Made by a program: the position numbers and the translations under genes
Source: Saprospiraceae bacterium
GTDB lineage: Bacteria > Bacteroidota > Bacteroidia > Chitinophagales > Saprospiraceae
Reading direction: 5' to 3'
Length of the DNA: 64,000 nucleotides
NCBI GenBank assembly: GCA_016722295.1
Contig: JADKGL010000014.1
Coordinates: 17,546-81,545, forward strand
The notes under the pieces: model-generated
What the model was told of the DNA's origin: nothing
The model's input: the letters and a program-made list of their open reading frames with translations, nothing else
Databases searched by the model: none
Shown: positions 37,591-46,752 of the stretch, piece after piece
How the letters are laid out: each line of letters opens with the position of its first letter
Position numbering within the stretch: position 1 is the first letter of the stretch

Positions 37591-38014
37591 GATTTTATGT
37601 GTTGAAATAGTTATTAAAGGGAGTAAAAGTATTTTGACAACTTATTAGGTTGAAAATTGTGTTTGAGAATTCATAGGTTGCAGACATTTTGATTTCGTTA
37701 CAATATTGTAGTAAATTTAGCAAAATATTTTATCTGCTGGATATAAAATTGATTTATTTTTATATTTCATTCAAATATGATTACCCAATTATTGAGAATT
37801 ACATGTTTGTCGAGGAGAAGTTTTGGATTTTTATACATTTGTTTTTAAAGGAGAAGGCATGTAATCTTTGAGTGGAATAAGATTAAAAGAATATTAAGTA
37901 GTTTTAAATAAGCCTTCAACTGTATATATTGTATAAGTTTTTGGATAATTTTGATTTTTTTTAACCCAAGATTTTGTATCTCAGATTTTTGTTTGCTGCT
38001 ATTTTGCTCACTAA
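37591..38014. other. 424-base intergenic region, no gene seen
   Basis: AT-rich. A 60-codon plus-strand frame (37689-37871) is present but has a low-complexity aromatic composition and no promoter box, so I do not call it. Confidence 0.4.
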
Positions 38015-38311
38015 TTACAGAAAATTGAAGGTGATTAGTATTATAACTATTAATATTCCCAAAAGAGCTATCATGAAAAAATAATCCGCTATTGTCTCTA
38101 ATAGTTCTTCTCTTTTAGGCTTACTAGTCCGAATTGAAATAAAGGAAAAAATGCATGAGAAAGTTAAAATAATGGCTATTATACATGTGAATTCATCAAT
38201 ATAATCTGCTTCCATTTTATCACTAATTTGAAGTGAGGTGATCACAAATAAACAGAATCCCAATAGATTAGCCGAAGTATTTAATATATGTGGAGAAGTT
38301 TTATTAGCCAT
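38015..38311 (-). CDS. small three-helix membrane protein
   Basis: 98 residues with three predicted membrane helices: ANLLGFCLFVITSLQI, CIIAIILTFSCIFSFISI and FFMIALLGILIVIILITFNF. The short loop between helices 2 and 3 is basic (RTSKPKREELLE). The layout, with an N-terminal HILNTSANLLGFC, recurs in small uncharacterised Bacteroidota proteins. Function unknown. Confidence 0.65.
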   Translation of the reverse strand: MANKTSPHILNTSANLLGFCLFVITSLQISDKMEADYIDEFTCIIAIILTFSCIFSFISIRTSKPKREELLETIADYFFMIALLGILIVIILITFNFL

Positions 38312-38390
38312 TCTTATTAGTTATAGATCGGTGTAAATAAAATTGATTCAATATTATATTTTTAAAATAGTTTGGAAGAATTCACTATAT

Positions 38391-39173
38391 TTAATTATTT
38401 AAGAACTTTTCTAGTAAAGGTACTATGAGCTCAGATTCCTTAAAACTGGAAGTTATCGTAGTTATTTCACCTATATATTCTCCATGGCCACCTGGTATTA
38501 TTGCTAACTTGGAATTGGTTATGAGTTTGTGCAGTTCAAGTGTATGCTCTATTGAGATTACATCTTTGTCGCCAATCACCAGTAAGGTTGGCACTTCAAT
38601 GGAATTAATTATATCTTCAGGGATATCTTTAAACTCAAGCATTCGCTTTACATCTTTGTCATGCATTACTTGCAAGCCATTTGGTTTAGAAGACACATTA
38701 TGATATGCTTGTTGTAGTTGAATAGGCATATTTTCCAATGAAGCATTATCCATATATTTCCAAAACCAATCTGGCATTCCATTTCGTTTTGCAAGGGCAG
38801 AGGCAAGAATGATTTTATCTACAATATGTGGATGTCGAATAGCTATTTGGATCGTTGTAGTGCCACCATTGCTAAAGCCTAAAATATCCGTTCTGTGAAT
38901 TTCTAATGTAGAAAGTAGAGATGCAACATCATCCGCATCCTGCTCAAATGATAAATCAGAATTTCGATCACTAGTGCGACCGTGAGCCTGTAGCTCGATA
39001 GCGATGACTTTTCTGTTTTTTGCAAGAAGTGGAATTATTTTTTCAAAATTACTTTGAATTGTTGAACCACCGCCATGAAGTAGTACAATTGGCTTACCTT
39101 TGCCGTAAATTTCGTAATACATTTCAATTCCATTGATTTCCGAATATCCGTTTGAAAAAGTGAATTTTTCCAT
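38391..39173 (-). CDS. alpha/beta hydrolase
   Basis: 260 residues. The oxyanion region is PIVLLHGGGST (about residue 28-38), the nucleophile elbow is GFSNGG (Ser near 101), the acid is probably the Asp in VIGDKDVIS (about 202), and the His is in IPGGHGEYIG (about 231). A complete catalytic triad is therefore visible. The substrate (ester, lactone or peroxide) cannot be read. Related proteins often have an exported N-terminus. An upstream frame beginning at 39349 (MNPQLLLNLFIETL) could be such a leader if one base were missing near 39200, so the start is uncertain. Confidence 0.88.
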   Translation of the reverse strand: MEKFTFSNGYSEINGIEMYYEIYGKGKPIVLLHGGGSTIQSNFEKIIPLLAKNRKVIAIELQAHGRTSDRNSDLSFEQDADDVASLLSTLEIHRTDILGFSNGGTTTIQIAIRHPHIVDKIILASALAKRNGMPDWFWKYMDNASLENMPIQLQQAYHNVSSKPNGLQVMHDKDVKRMLEFKDIPEDIINSIEVPTLLVIGDKDVISIEHTLELHKLITNSKLAIIPGGHGEYIGEITTITSSFKESELIVPLLEKFLNN

Positions 39174-39735
39174 TGAATTCTGTATTTTATTTGTTTTACC
39201 TGTACAGTAACAGTAGGTGCATTAGTTTGGTTTTTATCCGATTTGCTAATCACTACAGATTTGGTGTATTTTGATGATAATAAATTAGTAAAAAAACTAC
39301 TAAGGATAAGAGTTTCAATGAATAGATTCAATAGTAATTGTGGGTTCATGCCAAATCTATACAAATATCAATTGAGGGAGGAGAAGGGAAGCTATATATT
39401 CAAATTTAGTTCAATAGATTTATTAATTTGTTTCTTGCACATTTTAGCTGTATATTTGCATTAGTTGATGTTTGAAAATACTTTATTTATGGCAATTTTC
39501 GAAAAAAATATTTCATAAGGGTATGAATCTTTCTAAATACAATTATGATGTTCTTATTACTGATTTTAGCGATTATTTTAGGATTTCGTTACATCTAGGA
39601 AAACTACGGCTTTACACTAAACCTTTTAATAGATTTTTTTTAATTATTAGAGTGCTTCCAGATTCTGGATCCTAGAATGCTTTTACGACATTTATTAAAA
39701 TTAAATTACCAATAATTTCGATAAAAATCTGACCA
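39174..39735. promoter_or_regulatory. 562-base divergent region; plus-strand promoter at 39428-39458
   Basis: TTG (39428-39430) and TATATTTG (39451-39458) are 20 bases apart, a good Bacteroidota promoter reading rightward. The next accepted gene begins only at 39736, so the leader would be about 270 bases. It contains a frame of 67 codons with a TTG start (39472-39675) that I do not accept, and a small TCCAGA/TCTGGA hairpin near 39660. On the minus strand, TAGATTTG at 39360-39353 may serve the hydrolase gene. Confidence 0.45.
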
Positions 39736-41988
39736 ATGAAAACCAAATTAATTTTATTTTTTTTCCTAACAAAGAGTTTTTTTATTCACGCTCAAACTAA
39801 TCCTCAATTGGGAGCTACATTACAGCATATCAATAGTTTTAATTCTCCTTCAAATTGGTTTGTGGACATTATGAAATCTTCAAAACCATTTAGTCCTGTA
39901 GGTGGTCCTTGGCTGCAAGGGAGTCCTGCATTAGATCCGCAAGGATGGCCTACTGAACCATTTAGTGTTTGGGTAAAACATGGTATTTATCCAGGTGACG
40001 AAGGTACTTATCAACTAAGCTTCGATGGTTTCGCCAATATTGAAGTCTTTGATACTTCCAATGTCATAAGTGACAAAGTATATGATCCTATTACAAATAA
40101 AACTACAGCATCACTTTTTATCTCAAGTGCTGCTAGTCAAGTGATTTTGACATTCAATGCTCCAATGTCACCCGCAGTGCGAAATATCAAATTAATAAGC
40201 CCTGGATTCAATCCACAGAATTTTCCTACATATAGACCAGAATGGTTGTCCCATCTCTCCAAATTTCCTGTCTTACGTTTTATGACTTGGAATGCAGCAA
40301 ATTTGTGCATGGCTAGAGAGTGGAATGAGCGCAGACTTGTAGATGGACCTACGCAATGTTCGTTTTATACGGAAGATACCTTGGAAGCGAAATATGTAGC
40401 TCAAGGTGTTGCGTGGGAGCATATCATAGAATTATGTAATGTTCTACAAAAAGATGCATGGATAAATATTCCGGTATTTGCCTCTGATAATTATGTCACA
40501 CAGTTAGCGAATTTGTTGAAGAATTCCTTGAATCCTAATTTGAAAGTTTATATCGAATACGGAAATGAAATGTGGTCATTTGCTACGATCGCTGGTGCAG
40601 CAAATTTCAATGAGGCAAGAAAAGAAGTGTTGGCAGGGAATAGTACTTTGAATCAAGGGAATGAAACCAATGAAGCTGTGTGGAGTATGAGAAGGTATGC
40701 TAAGCGTTCAAAAGAAATTGCTGCTATATTTTATAATGTATATGGATTGAACAATCCTAATGATCGCATTCGACCTGTGCTAGGATTTCAGTATGTCAGT
40801 CCTGAATCAAATCTTAGAAAATTGTTAGAATATATTCAGCAAAATTTCGGAGCACCGAAAAATTATTTTTATGGTACAGCTTCTGCACCGTTCATTGGAC
40901 AAGTGTCTGTATTCAATGAAGGGATGACAGTAAATGATTATTTGAATCATCTCGAAATGGAAAACAATAGAATGTTTTTGGCAACAAGCAATATTATGGA
41001 TCAAGGATTGGCATGGACCAAATTTTATGAATTAAATTTTTTGGCACACGAAGCAGGAGGATTTCATGATGCTTCTTATACACTTCCTGGAAATCTGAGT
41101 GACTTGCAAAAAAAAGCAATCCGAGATACTTTGGTTGCCGCAATGGAGAATCCGCGTATCACTACAATTTACAATGATTATTTGACTAATTGGTTTACTT
41201 ATGGAGGACCGGGATCAGTCTTTACATGGTTTGTAGCAGGAGCAACAGATTACTCGCTAGGGGATGGTTTTGGATTGCAAAAAAATAGTACTGACAGTCT
41301 AAATATAAAAAATGTTTTTATCCAAAACTTTTTGCAAGGTAGTCAGCCAGCACAAGTTGCTGGTCAAAATATAGATCAACCTGTTGATACAAGAAAATTT
41401 GCAGGCTATGCAAGCAATTGGAATAGTGTAAGCAAAAATACTTCCATTGATGCTGGTCTCTCTCAACTTTATCTCCTTAATGTGACAGCTTCAGGATCAT
41501 ATCAAATCCGTCTCGTGAAAGATAAAGCGACTAGAGATGCATCTACATATCAAATAAGTGTAAATAATTCAACACCAAAAGTAATCAATGAAACAGGTCT
41601 TCAAAACCCTGGAGTTGATACAGTTGTTATAGGAAATTTTAATTTTAATAAAGGAGCTAATGCATTGCAAATTACAAACATCTCGAGATGTTACCCGAAC
41701 TATGCATTCTTGTTTGATATCATAACGGTCAATACAGAAGATCATAATACTGTCCAATCAATAGTTTACCCAAATCCTGCCTCTTCAAATGAATCAATGT
41801 ACATCTTCTCCACCAAGACAATCTCCATTATCTCAATTTTGAATTTTGAAGGAAAAGAGATTGAGCTTTACAAAAATGTAAATGCCAATCACTTTACTAT
41901 CCATAGTCCAAATCAGAATGGAGCATACTTCGTAAAACTTACATACGCTTCAGGGGAAATGGAATCGCTTAGAATTGTGGTTGAATAG
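39736..41988 (+). CDS. T9SS-secreted glycoside-hydrolase-like protein (clan GH-A-like)
   Basis: 750 residues. A signal peptide (MKTKLILFFFLTKSFFIHAQ) and an N-terminal beta domain come first. Then a TIM-barrel-like region (about 160-530) has VLRFMTWNAANL, INIPVFASDNYVTQLANLL and VYIEYGNEMWSFA, with Glu278 as likely acid/base. Later LAHEAGGFHD has Glu439 as likely nucleophile. The 161-residue spacing fits a retaining clan GH-A enzyme. A carbohydrate-binding-like beta-sandwich (about 550-660) and a T9SS sorting domain (SIVYPNPASSNESMYIF) follow. It probably acts outside the cell on a polysaccharide. The exact family and substrate are unknown. It is convergent with another T9SS enzyme. Confidence 0.8.
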   Translation: MKTKLILFFFLTKSFFIHAQTNPQLGATLQHINSFNSPSNWFVDIMKSSKPFSPVGGPWLQGSPALDPQGWPTEPFSVWVKHGIYPGDEGTYQLSFDGFANIEVFDTSNVISDKVYDPITNKTTASLFISSAASQVILTFNAPMSPAVRNIKLISPGFNPQNFPTYRPEWLSHLSKFPVLRFMTWNAANLCMAREWNERRLVDGPTQCSFYTEDTLEAKYVAQGVAWEHIIELCNVLQKDAWINIPVFASDNYVTQLANLLKNSLNPNLKVYIEYGNEMWSFATIAGAANFNEARKEVLAGNSTLNQGNETNEAVWSMRRYAKRSKEIAAIFYNVYGLNNPNDRIRPVLGFQYVSPESNLRKLLEYIQQNFGAPKNYFYGTASAPFIGQVSVFNEGMTVNDYLNHLEMENNRMFLATSNIMDQGLAWTKFYELNFLAHEAGGFHDASYTLPGNLSDLQKKAIRDTLVAAMENPRITTIYNDYLTNWFTYGGPGSVFTWFVAGATDYSLGDGFGLQKNSTDSLNIKNVFIQNFLQGSQPAQVAGQNIDQPVDTRKFAGYASNWNSVSKNTSIDAGLSQLYLLNVTASGSYQIRLVKDKATRDASTYQISVNNSTPKVINETGLQNPGVDTVVIGNFNFNKGANALQITNISRCYPNYAFLFDIITVNTEDHNTVQSIVYPNPASSNESMYIFSTKTISIISILNFEGKEIELYKNVNANHFTIHSPNQNGAYFVKLTYASGEMESLRIVVE

Positions 41989-42004
41989 AGAAGGATAAAA
42001 CACA

Positions 42005-42050
42005 GAATCTTTGGATTGGCTTACTTCCTAACAATCCAAAGATTTCTTTT
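42005..42050. terminator. rho-independent terminator
   Basis: ATCTTTGGATTG (42007-42018) pairs with CAATCCAAAGAT (42032-42043) and is followed by a T-rich stretch (TTCTTTTCT). It lies just after the glycosidase-like gene, between convergent genes. Confidence 0.8.
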
Positions 42051-42156
42051 CTGAAGATAATTTTATTTCCAAAATTTACCTTTACAATTTTAGTTTCTAT
42101 GCATGTAATAATAGATATCGAAAACGAGGCATTGTACAAATAAATACCTTTATTAT

Positions 42157-43266
42157 TTACTCCTCAATATAAATTTTTGATCCAAATTTCGCACCATTGA
42201 TTTCAGTAACAATCAAATATATTCCAGATGCAATATGTTGTGGTAAATGAAGACTTGAACTTTTGTTTGTATGTGTTATTTGTCTACCTGTTAAATCCAA
42301 TAAACGAATAGCATCATACTGCACATGATTTTTGGAAAACAGAATATCCCCATTTTTGTAAAACTCATGTTTATTTATAACATCATTTTCTTCTACAGAA
42401 GTGGAACAAGTAAAACCAGTTCGAGAGTATCCGCATACGGTTTCCCAGGCTAGTTTTTGTAAAAATTTGGCTTGATCGATTGTAGGGAATACTTCATAAA
42501 GTTGTCCCCAATTATCCTCTAGTCTGTTCTTTAATCCTTCAGGTGATCGCTGATGGATGACACTATACATAATACATGCGATAAAATAATTCCCTACATT
42601 AGTTAGGTGGATATCATCTTGAAATAAACTTCTAGATGAAGTCATTCCAGGCATTTTTCCAGCAAGAATGGCATCATGCAATTTCGCAATGCCTTGTCCA
42701 CCAGGAATCATAAATGCAGTGTTTGGTAGTCGCATATTCAAATGATCCGCAATACCTTCCCAAAGTGGTCTATCTAGATCCAATCGCTCACGCCATGGCA
42801 GATGAGAATCATCATCATACATACACTTAGTTGGTGTGCCGCTATTGATGCAATGCCATGTCTCATAAATGTACATTTTTATTGCAGGACTTTTTTTTGC
42901 CGCATAGTTATAAAAACTATAGAGGTAACCATAGGTATTGCTCCATTTTAAATGGCCTTTTAAAGCAATTGCTTCCGTTAGTATAAACTTATCGAAAACT
43001 TGGTTGCGCAATGTCGTGTCCCACAAATCGCCCTGACCAGATTGTGGCTGTGTCCAGTGCCATGAAAAATTGGCTCCATTACCAATATGAGCTTGATAAT
43101 GTAGGTTTAGTTTGGCATCTTGTGTCAATTTATTTACCATATTTGGTATTTCAAAATTGATGAGACTATGTCCAAGATAAAATACTCTTGGCTTTGTCGA
43201 TTGAGCTGAAAGTAACGCCACTAAAAATAGGGTGGCGAAACAAATATTAATAAATTTTTGTGCCAT
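42157..43266 (-). CDS. T9SS-secreted SGNH/GDSL-hydrolase-like protein
   Basis: 369 residues with signal peptide (MAQKFINICFATLFLVALLSAQ). Block I is VFYLGHSLINFE, where the usual GDS is GHS, keeping the nucleophile Ser. The C-terminal Asp-x-x-His is in DDIHLTNVGNYFI, as in SGNH esterases. Gly and Asn blocks are less clear: IGNGANFSW could hold the oxyanion Asn. The final ~75 residues form a T9SS sorting domain (IRLLDLTGRQI ... GIYLIVTE). A role as an extracellular carbohydrate esterase is plausible, and the convergent glycosidase-like T9SS gene supports it, but that is inference. Confidence 0.75.
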   Translation of the reverse strand: MAQKFINICFATLFLVALLSAQSTKPRVFYLGHSLINFEIPNMVNKLTQDAKLNLHYQAHIGNGANFSWHWTQPQSGQGDLWDTTLRNQVFDKFILTEAIALKGHLKWSNTYGYLYSFYNYAAKKSPAIKMYIYETWHCINSGTPTKCMYDDDSHLPWRERLDLDRPLWEGIADHLNMRLPNTAFMIPGGQGIAKLHDAILAGKMPGMTSSRSLFQDDIHLTNVGNYFIACIMYSVIHQRSPEGLKNRLEDNWGQLYEVFPTIDQAKFLQKLAWETVCGYSRTGFTCSTSVEENDVINKHEFYKNGDILFSKNHVQYDAIRLLDLTGRQITHTNKSSSLHLPQHIASGIYLIVTEINGAKFGSKIYIEE

Positions 43267-43539
43267 ATCTTTTATTTATTGATGAAAATTATTTTTCAAT
43301 ATTGAAAATGAAAATTCTGAAGTAAAGGTAATAATTATTTCTATATGAATTAAGTTGGAATGTTTTGTCGATCACTAGGTAATTTACTTGCTTCATACTT
43401 TTGCTTCTCTTTTATTTTCCATTAAGCACAAAATTAGTTAGTAAAGCTTTGCAGGCTTGTACATTTGAGGAATGGCGGGATTGGATTTGTAAACGGGGTA
43501 AAATAGTTGTTTTTCTTTCAAACTATCTTAGGAAAGGGA

Positions 43540-43962
43540 TTATAATTGAAGTTTAGTTTTAATATGCAGTATAAGTTGCTGTTCCAATTGTTCTTCTTTG
43601 CTATAAAACAGTTTATCTAGATTATCGAGTACTAATTCGTATTTCCCATTTGGCCAATTCGATATACTAATGTTTCTTTCATTGATATCTATTGAGGGCT
43701 TCTCGTTTGGGAATAGTTTATTAATTTCTATTAGAATGTTCGCTATGTCTTGGAAACCTAGAAATTTTAAATCTTCTATGGTTTCATAAACTCTTTCGCC
43801 ATATGAATTATAATAAAAACTTATGAGTCCACCATTGTCTAAACTGCCAATAAGTGATTGAATGTTATACCAAATTCTTTCATCGCTTGTCAAGGATAAA
43901 TAATCTTTATATCCCTTCTCAACGAGTTTTTCCCAAGAATTCTGGAAATCTACAAGTGTCAA
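43540..43962 (-). CDS. DMP19/DUF4375-family protein
   Basis: 140 residues. LTSDERIWYNIQSLIGSLDNGGLISFYYNSYGE carries the family's signature: an N/D-NGG followed by FYYNSxGE. It is a small cytoplasmic protein without signal peptide. In other Bacteroidota such proteins occur in arrays beside toxin-immunity genes, but they are not proved to be immunity proteins. It is the first gene (right to left: last) of the minus-strand accessory island. Confidence 0.75.
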   Translation of the reverse strand: MTLVDFQNSWEKLVEKGYKDYLSLTSDERIWYNIQSLIGSLDNGGLISFYYNSYGERVYETIEDLKFLGFQDIANILIEINKLFPNEKPSIDINERNISISNWPNGKYELVLDNLDKLFYSKEEQLEQQLILHIKTKLQL

Positions 43963-44023
43963 TTTTTAATTCATTTTATCTAAAAAAATTATACGAAATT
44001 TTATTTAAAGCTTAATTACAATC

Positions 44024-45007
44024 CTACCTTATATTCATTTTTTCCTCCATCTTTAACAAATCCTTTTTGTATTGCTCTACATCCCATTTTATTTGCCATC
44101 GACCCACATATTCAGATAATGGACCTAGTCCTACTTCAGCTCTTCGCTTATCCACATTGTCGGGATCTTCCAAAGGAGAAACATAATAAACTGGTGAATC
44201 TTGATCACGTGCAATTTGACTGCCATATATCTGTCGTTTGCCCTGTCTTAATGCAACTCTATCCACTAGCAGCGCTAAACTACTTCCTTTTGCTTTCCCA
44301 TTTTTTACGGCCTCTCGCATCATAGGTAAATATTGGACTTGTGTTTCTATATCAGCATGTTGGATAACAAGGAATAATGTATTATTTCCTTGACCACCGA
44401 TAATATCTGTTCCAAGCCAACCATACTTGTCTAATATGGATTTTACTTTTATTAAATTGATAGAATCTTTTTCATTTATGACCTTCCAATGCTCTCTCAT
44501 TTCATTAGATTGTCTGCCAAACTTTTTCTCAATTTCATCAATTTGTTGTCTATATTTTTGATCTTCTATATAAATACTGTCAAGAATAGCAACCAAAGGT
44601 TTGTTTAAATTTACTTCGGCTTTGTCTTTGTTTTGTTTAATCTTTTCAAGTAAGACTTTCCAACGATCGTCATTGTGTAATGAGTTTAAGTCTGGATCTG
44701 TAGTGATATGTCCATAGTTGGTGTAGTTTGAATAATTCGCAATTTGCACTAGTTGAAAAAATGCACTATCAGGTACACCTGCCAACGCCCAAGAGCAAGC
44801 TGCATTATACCTATCATTAGGCAATGCTTTCCATCCATTTGCTTTAAATGCTTCAGAGTAGTTGTAAGCTGAGGTTTTGTAGTCTTTTGCATTGTAAAGT
44901 GAGTCTGCGATCTTTACAAGGTATGAATACTCTCTGGCTATATTCTGTCCATAAGTAGTGATTGATGAAAGGAATAAAATAAAAATAACAGCTGTTTGCT
45001 TCATCAT
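44024..45007 (-). CDS. DUF6624-family exported protein (intact copy)
   Basis: 327 residues. Signal peptide (MMKQTAVIFILFLSSITTYGQ), then a TPR-like helical region (ADSLYNAKDYKTSAYNYSEAF). The DUF6624 core spans about 140-300: SIYIEDQKYRQQIDEI, YGWLGTDIIGGQGNNTLFLV, IQHADIETQVQYLPMMREAV and DRVALRQGKRQIYGSQI. The conserved QHAD and GKxQxYGxQ motifs are family features of unknown function. The protein is probably periplasmic. The downstream neighbour is DMP19, and the upstream neighbour is the methyltransferase. A second copy at 47.4 kb is inactivated. Confidence 0.82.
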   Translation of the reverse strand: MMKQTAVIFILFLSSITTYGQNIAREYSYLVKIADSLYNAKDYKTSAYNYSEAFKANGWKALPNDRYNAACSWALAGVPDSAFFQLVQIANYSNYTNYGHITTDPDLNSLHNDDRWKVLLEKIKQNKDKAEVNLNKPLVAILDSIYIEDQKYRQQIDEIEKKFGRQSNEMREHWKVINEKDSINLIKVKSILDKYGWLGTDIIGGQGNNTLFLVIQHADIETQVQYLPMMREAVKNGKAKGSSLALLVDRVALRQGKRQIYGSQIARDQDSPVYYVSPLEDPDNVDKRRAEVGLGPLSEYVGRWQIKWDVEQYKKDLLKMEEKMNIR

Positions 45008-45144
45008 TGTATTAGTTAAAATTGAATAATCTATATACAGTCCAAATAATTTGAACTTGTCTTATACTTGTAAAAATAAGGTTTTTGTTTTAGTTGTGAA
45101 AGAGATTTAACAATTTTTTTGATGGAATTTATTTTATTGCGAAT

Positions 45145-45786
45145 TTATACATCATTTTTTGCTATTACGATCATGTGAATTTCGGTTTCTGAATCTGATT
45201 TTTTATACTCAAGTTTGAATGTGTTAAGTATGTCAAGTTTGTTTTCAGAAAGATGTCCCAGTAAACTACTGCGTTCATAAAAATAAAAATATACTCTATC
45301 ACCGAGACTATTCGTTTGGTAACCGGATGAACTTGGGTCACCTTCAATAAAACTCAAATAGAGTATTCCATTTTCATTAAGTAATTTAGATAGGTCAGCG
45401 ATGAGTTTTTGAGAATCTGATTGCGATAAATAGGGTAAGCAAAATCCACAAATTATACCATCAAAGCTAGTCTTTATTTTATCAATTTCTCTACAATCCA
45501 TTATGGCGAATTTTGCATTTGGATTGTTACTTTTAGCGAGTCCAATCATGTTCTCTGCAATGTCAATTCCAAAAATTTCAAAGTCTGGTCGTTTAGATAG
45601 CAAGTATTTCGTTATATTGCCAGGGCCACATCCTATTTCAAGAAGTTTAGAATTTTCCTTTGGGATGTGAGTGCATAAGAAATCATAAGTGTCATTGTAT
45701 AAATCTAAATCCATAAATTTTTCTTGATAAAGTGAGGCTACTTTATTCCATGTCTCAAATGTTTCTTTGTATTTATCTTTGCTCAT
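45145..45786 (-). CDS. class I SAM-dependent methyltransferase (copy 1)
   Basis: 213 residues. Motif I is KLLEIGCGPGNITKYLLSKRP (about residue 44), with FGIDIAENMI for the acidic ribose residue and FDGIICGFCLPYL for motif II. It is a small-molecule-type methyltransferase and lacks a DNA-methylase catalytic motif (no NPPY/DPPY). It lies 137 bases upstream of the DUF6624 gene in the same direction and is duplicated with it. The upstream region is duplicated too. The substrate is unknown. Confidence 0.85.
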   Translation of the reverse strand: MSKDKYKETFETWNKVASLYQEKFMDLDLYNDTYDFLCTHIPKENSKLLEIGCGPGNITKYLLSKRPDFEIFGIDIAENMIGLAKSNNPNAKFAIMDCREIDKIKTSFDGIICGFCLPYLSQSDSQKLIADLSKLLNENGILYLSFIEGDPSSSGYQTNSLGDRVYFYFYERSSLLGHLSENKLDILNTFKLEYKKSDSETEIHMIVIAKNDV

Positions 45787-45915
45787 TTTAGTTGTTTAAT
45801 GAAAATCAATATACATTAACTTTTGGATTTTTTGCGAATCAAGACTAGTCCCAAAGATAAAACTAATAAACAAGTAGATTCTTTTTTGTTAGTTTATTCG
45901 TATACAGTTGAACTA

Positions 45916-46287
45916 TTATCGCTCTATGAGGAACGAAATAACAATGAGCAAAAGCAATGCAACAATATATAATATTCCACTGAGATAGATCAAATTATGG
46001 TACAATGAGATTTTTCTTTTATCCCTTAAGCTATACGATATAATTCCCATAATGATTGGTGCTATAAAAGTTAAATAAGCCATTCCAAGTGAAGCCATGG
46101 CTGACCATTTCCAGAACAAAGAAGTTAAGATTGCAAGTATCAACCCACCGTAGGTTACAAAAATTACAAATAATTCTCCAATTGGAGGGTCAGCTATTTT
46201 TTCATATTCAATTTTTGATTTTATTTTGAAAAAATAAAGAATGCCTAATATAGGGATAATTAGATGAATTAATAAGAATAAAGCCAT
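45916..46287 (-). CDS. four-helix membrane protein of unknown function
   Basis: 123 residues with about four membrane helices: LFLLIHLIIPILGILYFF, LFVIFVTYGGLILAILTSLF, LTFIAPIIMGIISY and LYIVALLLLIVISF. The stop codon (45918-45916) falls exactly at the edge of the duplicated segment (45919), so the original end of the gene may have been altered. Function unknown. Confidence 0.6.
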   Translation of the reverse strand: MALFLLIHLIIPILGILYFFKIKSKIEYEKIADPPIGELFVIFVTYGGLILAILTSLFWKWSAMASLGMAYLTFIAPIIMGIISYSLRDKRKISLYHNLIYLSGILYIVALLLLIVISFLIER

Positions 46288-46327
46288 TTTACAGTTTTAA
46301 TTAACTCAATATTTGTAAATACATTTG

Positions 46328-46639
46328 TCATTTTATATTTTCAAAATGGCTCCACTCATTTAGTAAAAAATTGCTAAATTTATTGATGGTTTCCTTTTGG
46401 CTTTCCGAAAATTGTTCACTTTCTTGAATCAACTTTTCGCAATATTTGTTTACTATAGATATGTCTTTTTCTACATCAATATTTGATTCCAGAATTTCAA
46501 ATTCAAATAATGTTATTTGTGCCCACGCTCGGCGTAGGCTATTCGTACGTCGAAGAGTTCTGATGGCTACGGCAAGGAATAAGTAGTACAGACTAATACT
46601 TATTTTTTCGTATTGCAATAATATTGGCCAATAATTCAT
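46328..46639 (-). CDS. hypothetical protein with a REP-like repeat inside the frame
   Basis: 103 residues as translated. The stretch AIRTLRRTNSLRRAWAQ is encoded by the palindromic repeat at 46527-46568 and is unlike the rest, which reads as a normal acidic helical protein (LFEFEILESNIDVEKDISIV, SESQKETINKFSNFLLNEW). The repeat has probably been inserted into the gene, or has replaced its 5' end, leaving a chance upstream start. The C-terminal 70 residues may be a remnant. Confidence 0.4.
   Translation of the reverse strand: MNYWPILLQYEKISISLYYLFLAVAIRTLRRTNSLRRAWAQITLFEFEILESNIDVEKDISIVNKYCEKLIQESEQFSESQKETINKFSNFLLNEWSHFENIK
46527..46568. repeat. REP-like palindromic repeat, copy A
   Basis: GCTCGGCGTAGGC-TATTCG-TACGTCGAAGAG followed by TTCTGATGGCT. 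The outer arms CTCGGCGTA and TACGTCGAAGAG are complementary apart from a small bulge. It matches copy B 160 bases to the right over about 40 bases, apart from the loop. Confidence 0.6.
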
Positions 46640-46686
46640 CTTTAAAATGGTTTAAATCATTTGGGTCATAACGTTGAGTTCTCTAG

Positions 46687-46728
46687 GCTCGGCGTAGGAT
46701 CTTCCTACGTCGAAGAGTTATCATGGCT
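46687..46728. repeat. REP-like palindromic repeat, copy B
   Basis: GCTCGGCGTAGGA-TCT-TCCTACGTCGAAGAG then TTATCATGGCT. The stem CGGCGTAGGA/TCCTACGTCG is nearly perfect. It lies in the non-coding gap between two small genes. A related fragment (GGCGTAGCTATACGTC) is at 25609-25624. Confidence 0.65.
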
Positions 46729-46752
46729 GAGTCATGAATTAAGATCACAGCT

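Larger units (their letters stand above)
44020..45919. repeat. 1.9-kb segmental duplication, copy 1
   Basis: The bases from AATCCTACC to TTGAACTATTAT match 47367-49265 nearly base for base, with an offset of 3347 at one end and 3346 at the other. It contains the intact DUF6624 gene and a methyltransferase gene with their intergenic spacers. The methyltransferase products differ at about nine of 213 residues. The copies are in the same orientation. No transposase or terminal repeat is seen. Confidence 0.92.

Noticed and set aside
37689..37871. 60-codon plus-strand frame
   Set aside because: Phe/Tyr/Ile-rich low-complexity translation of AT-rich DNA, with no promoter or homologous motif.
39472..39675. 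67-codon frame with a TTG start just after a strong promoter
   Set aside because: Composition is not convincing, no start signal beyond the TTG, and the region reads better as the leader of the glycosidase-like gene.
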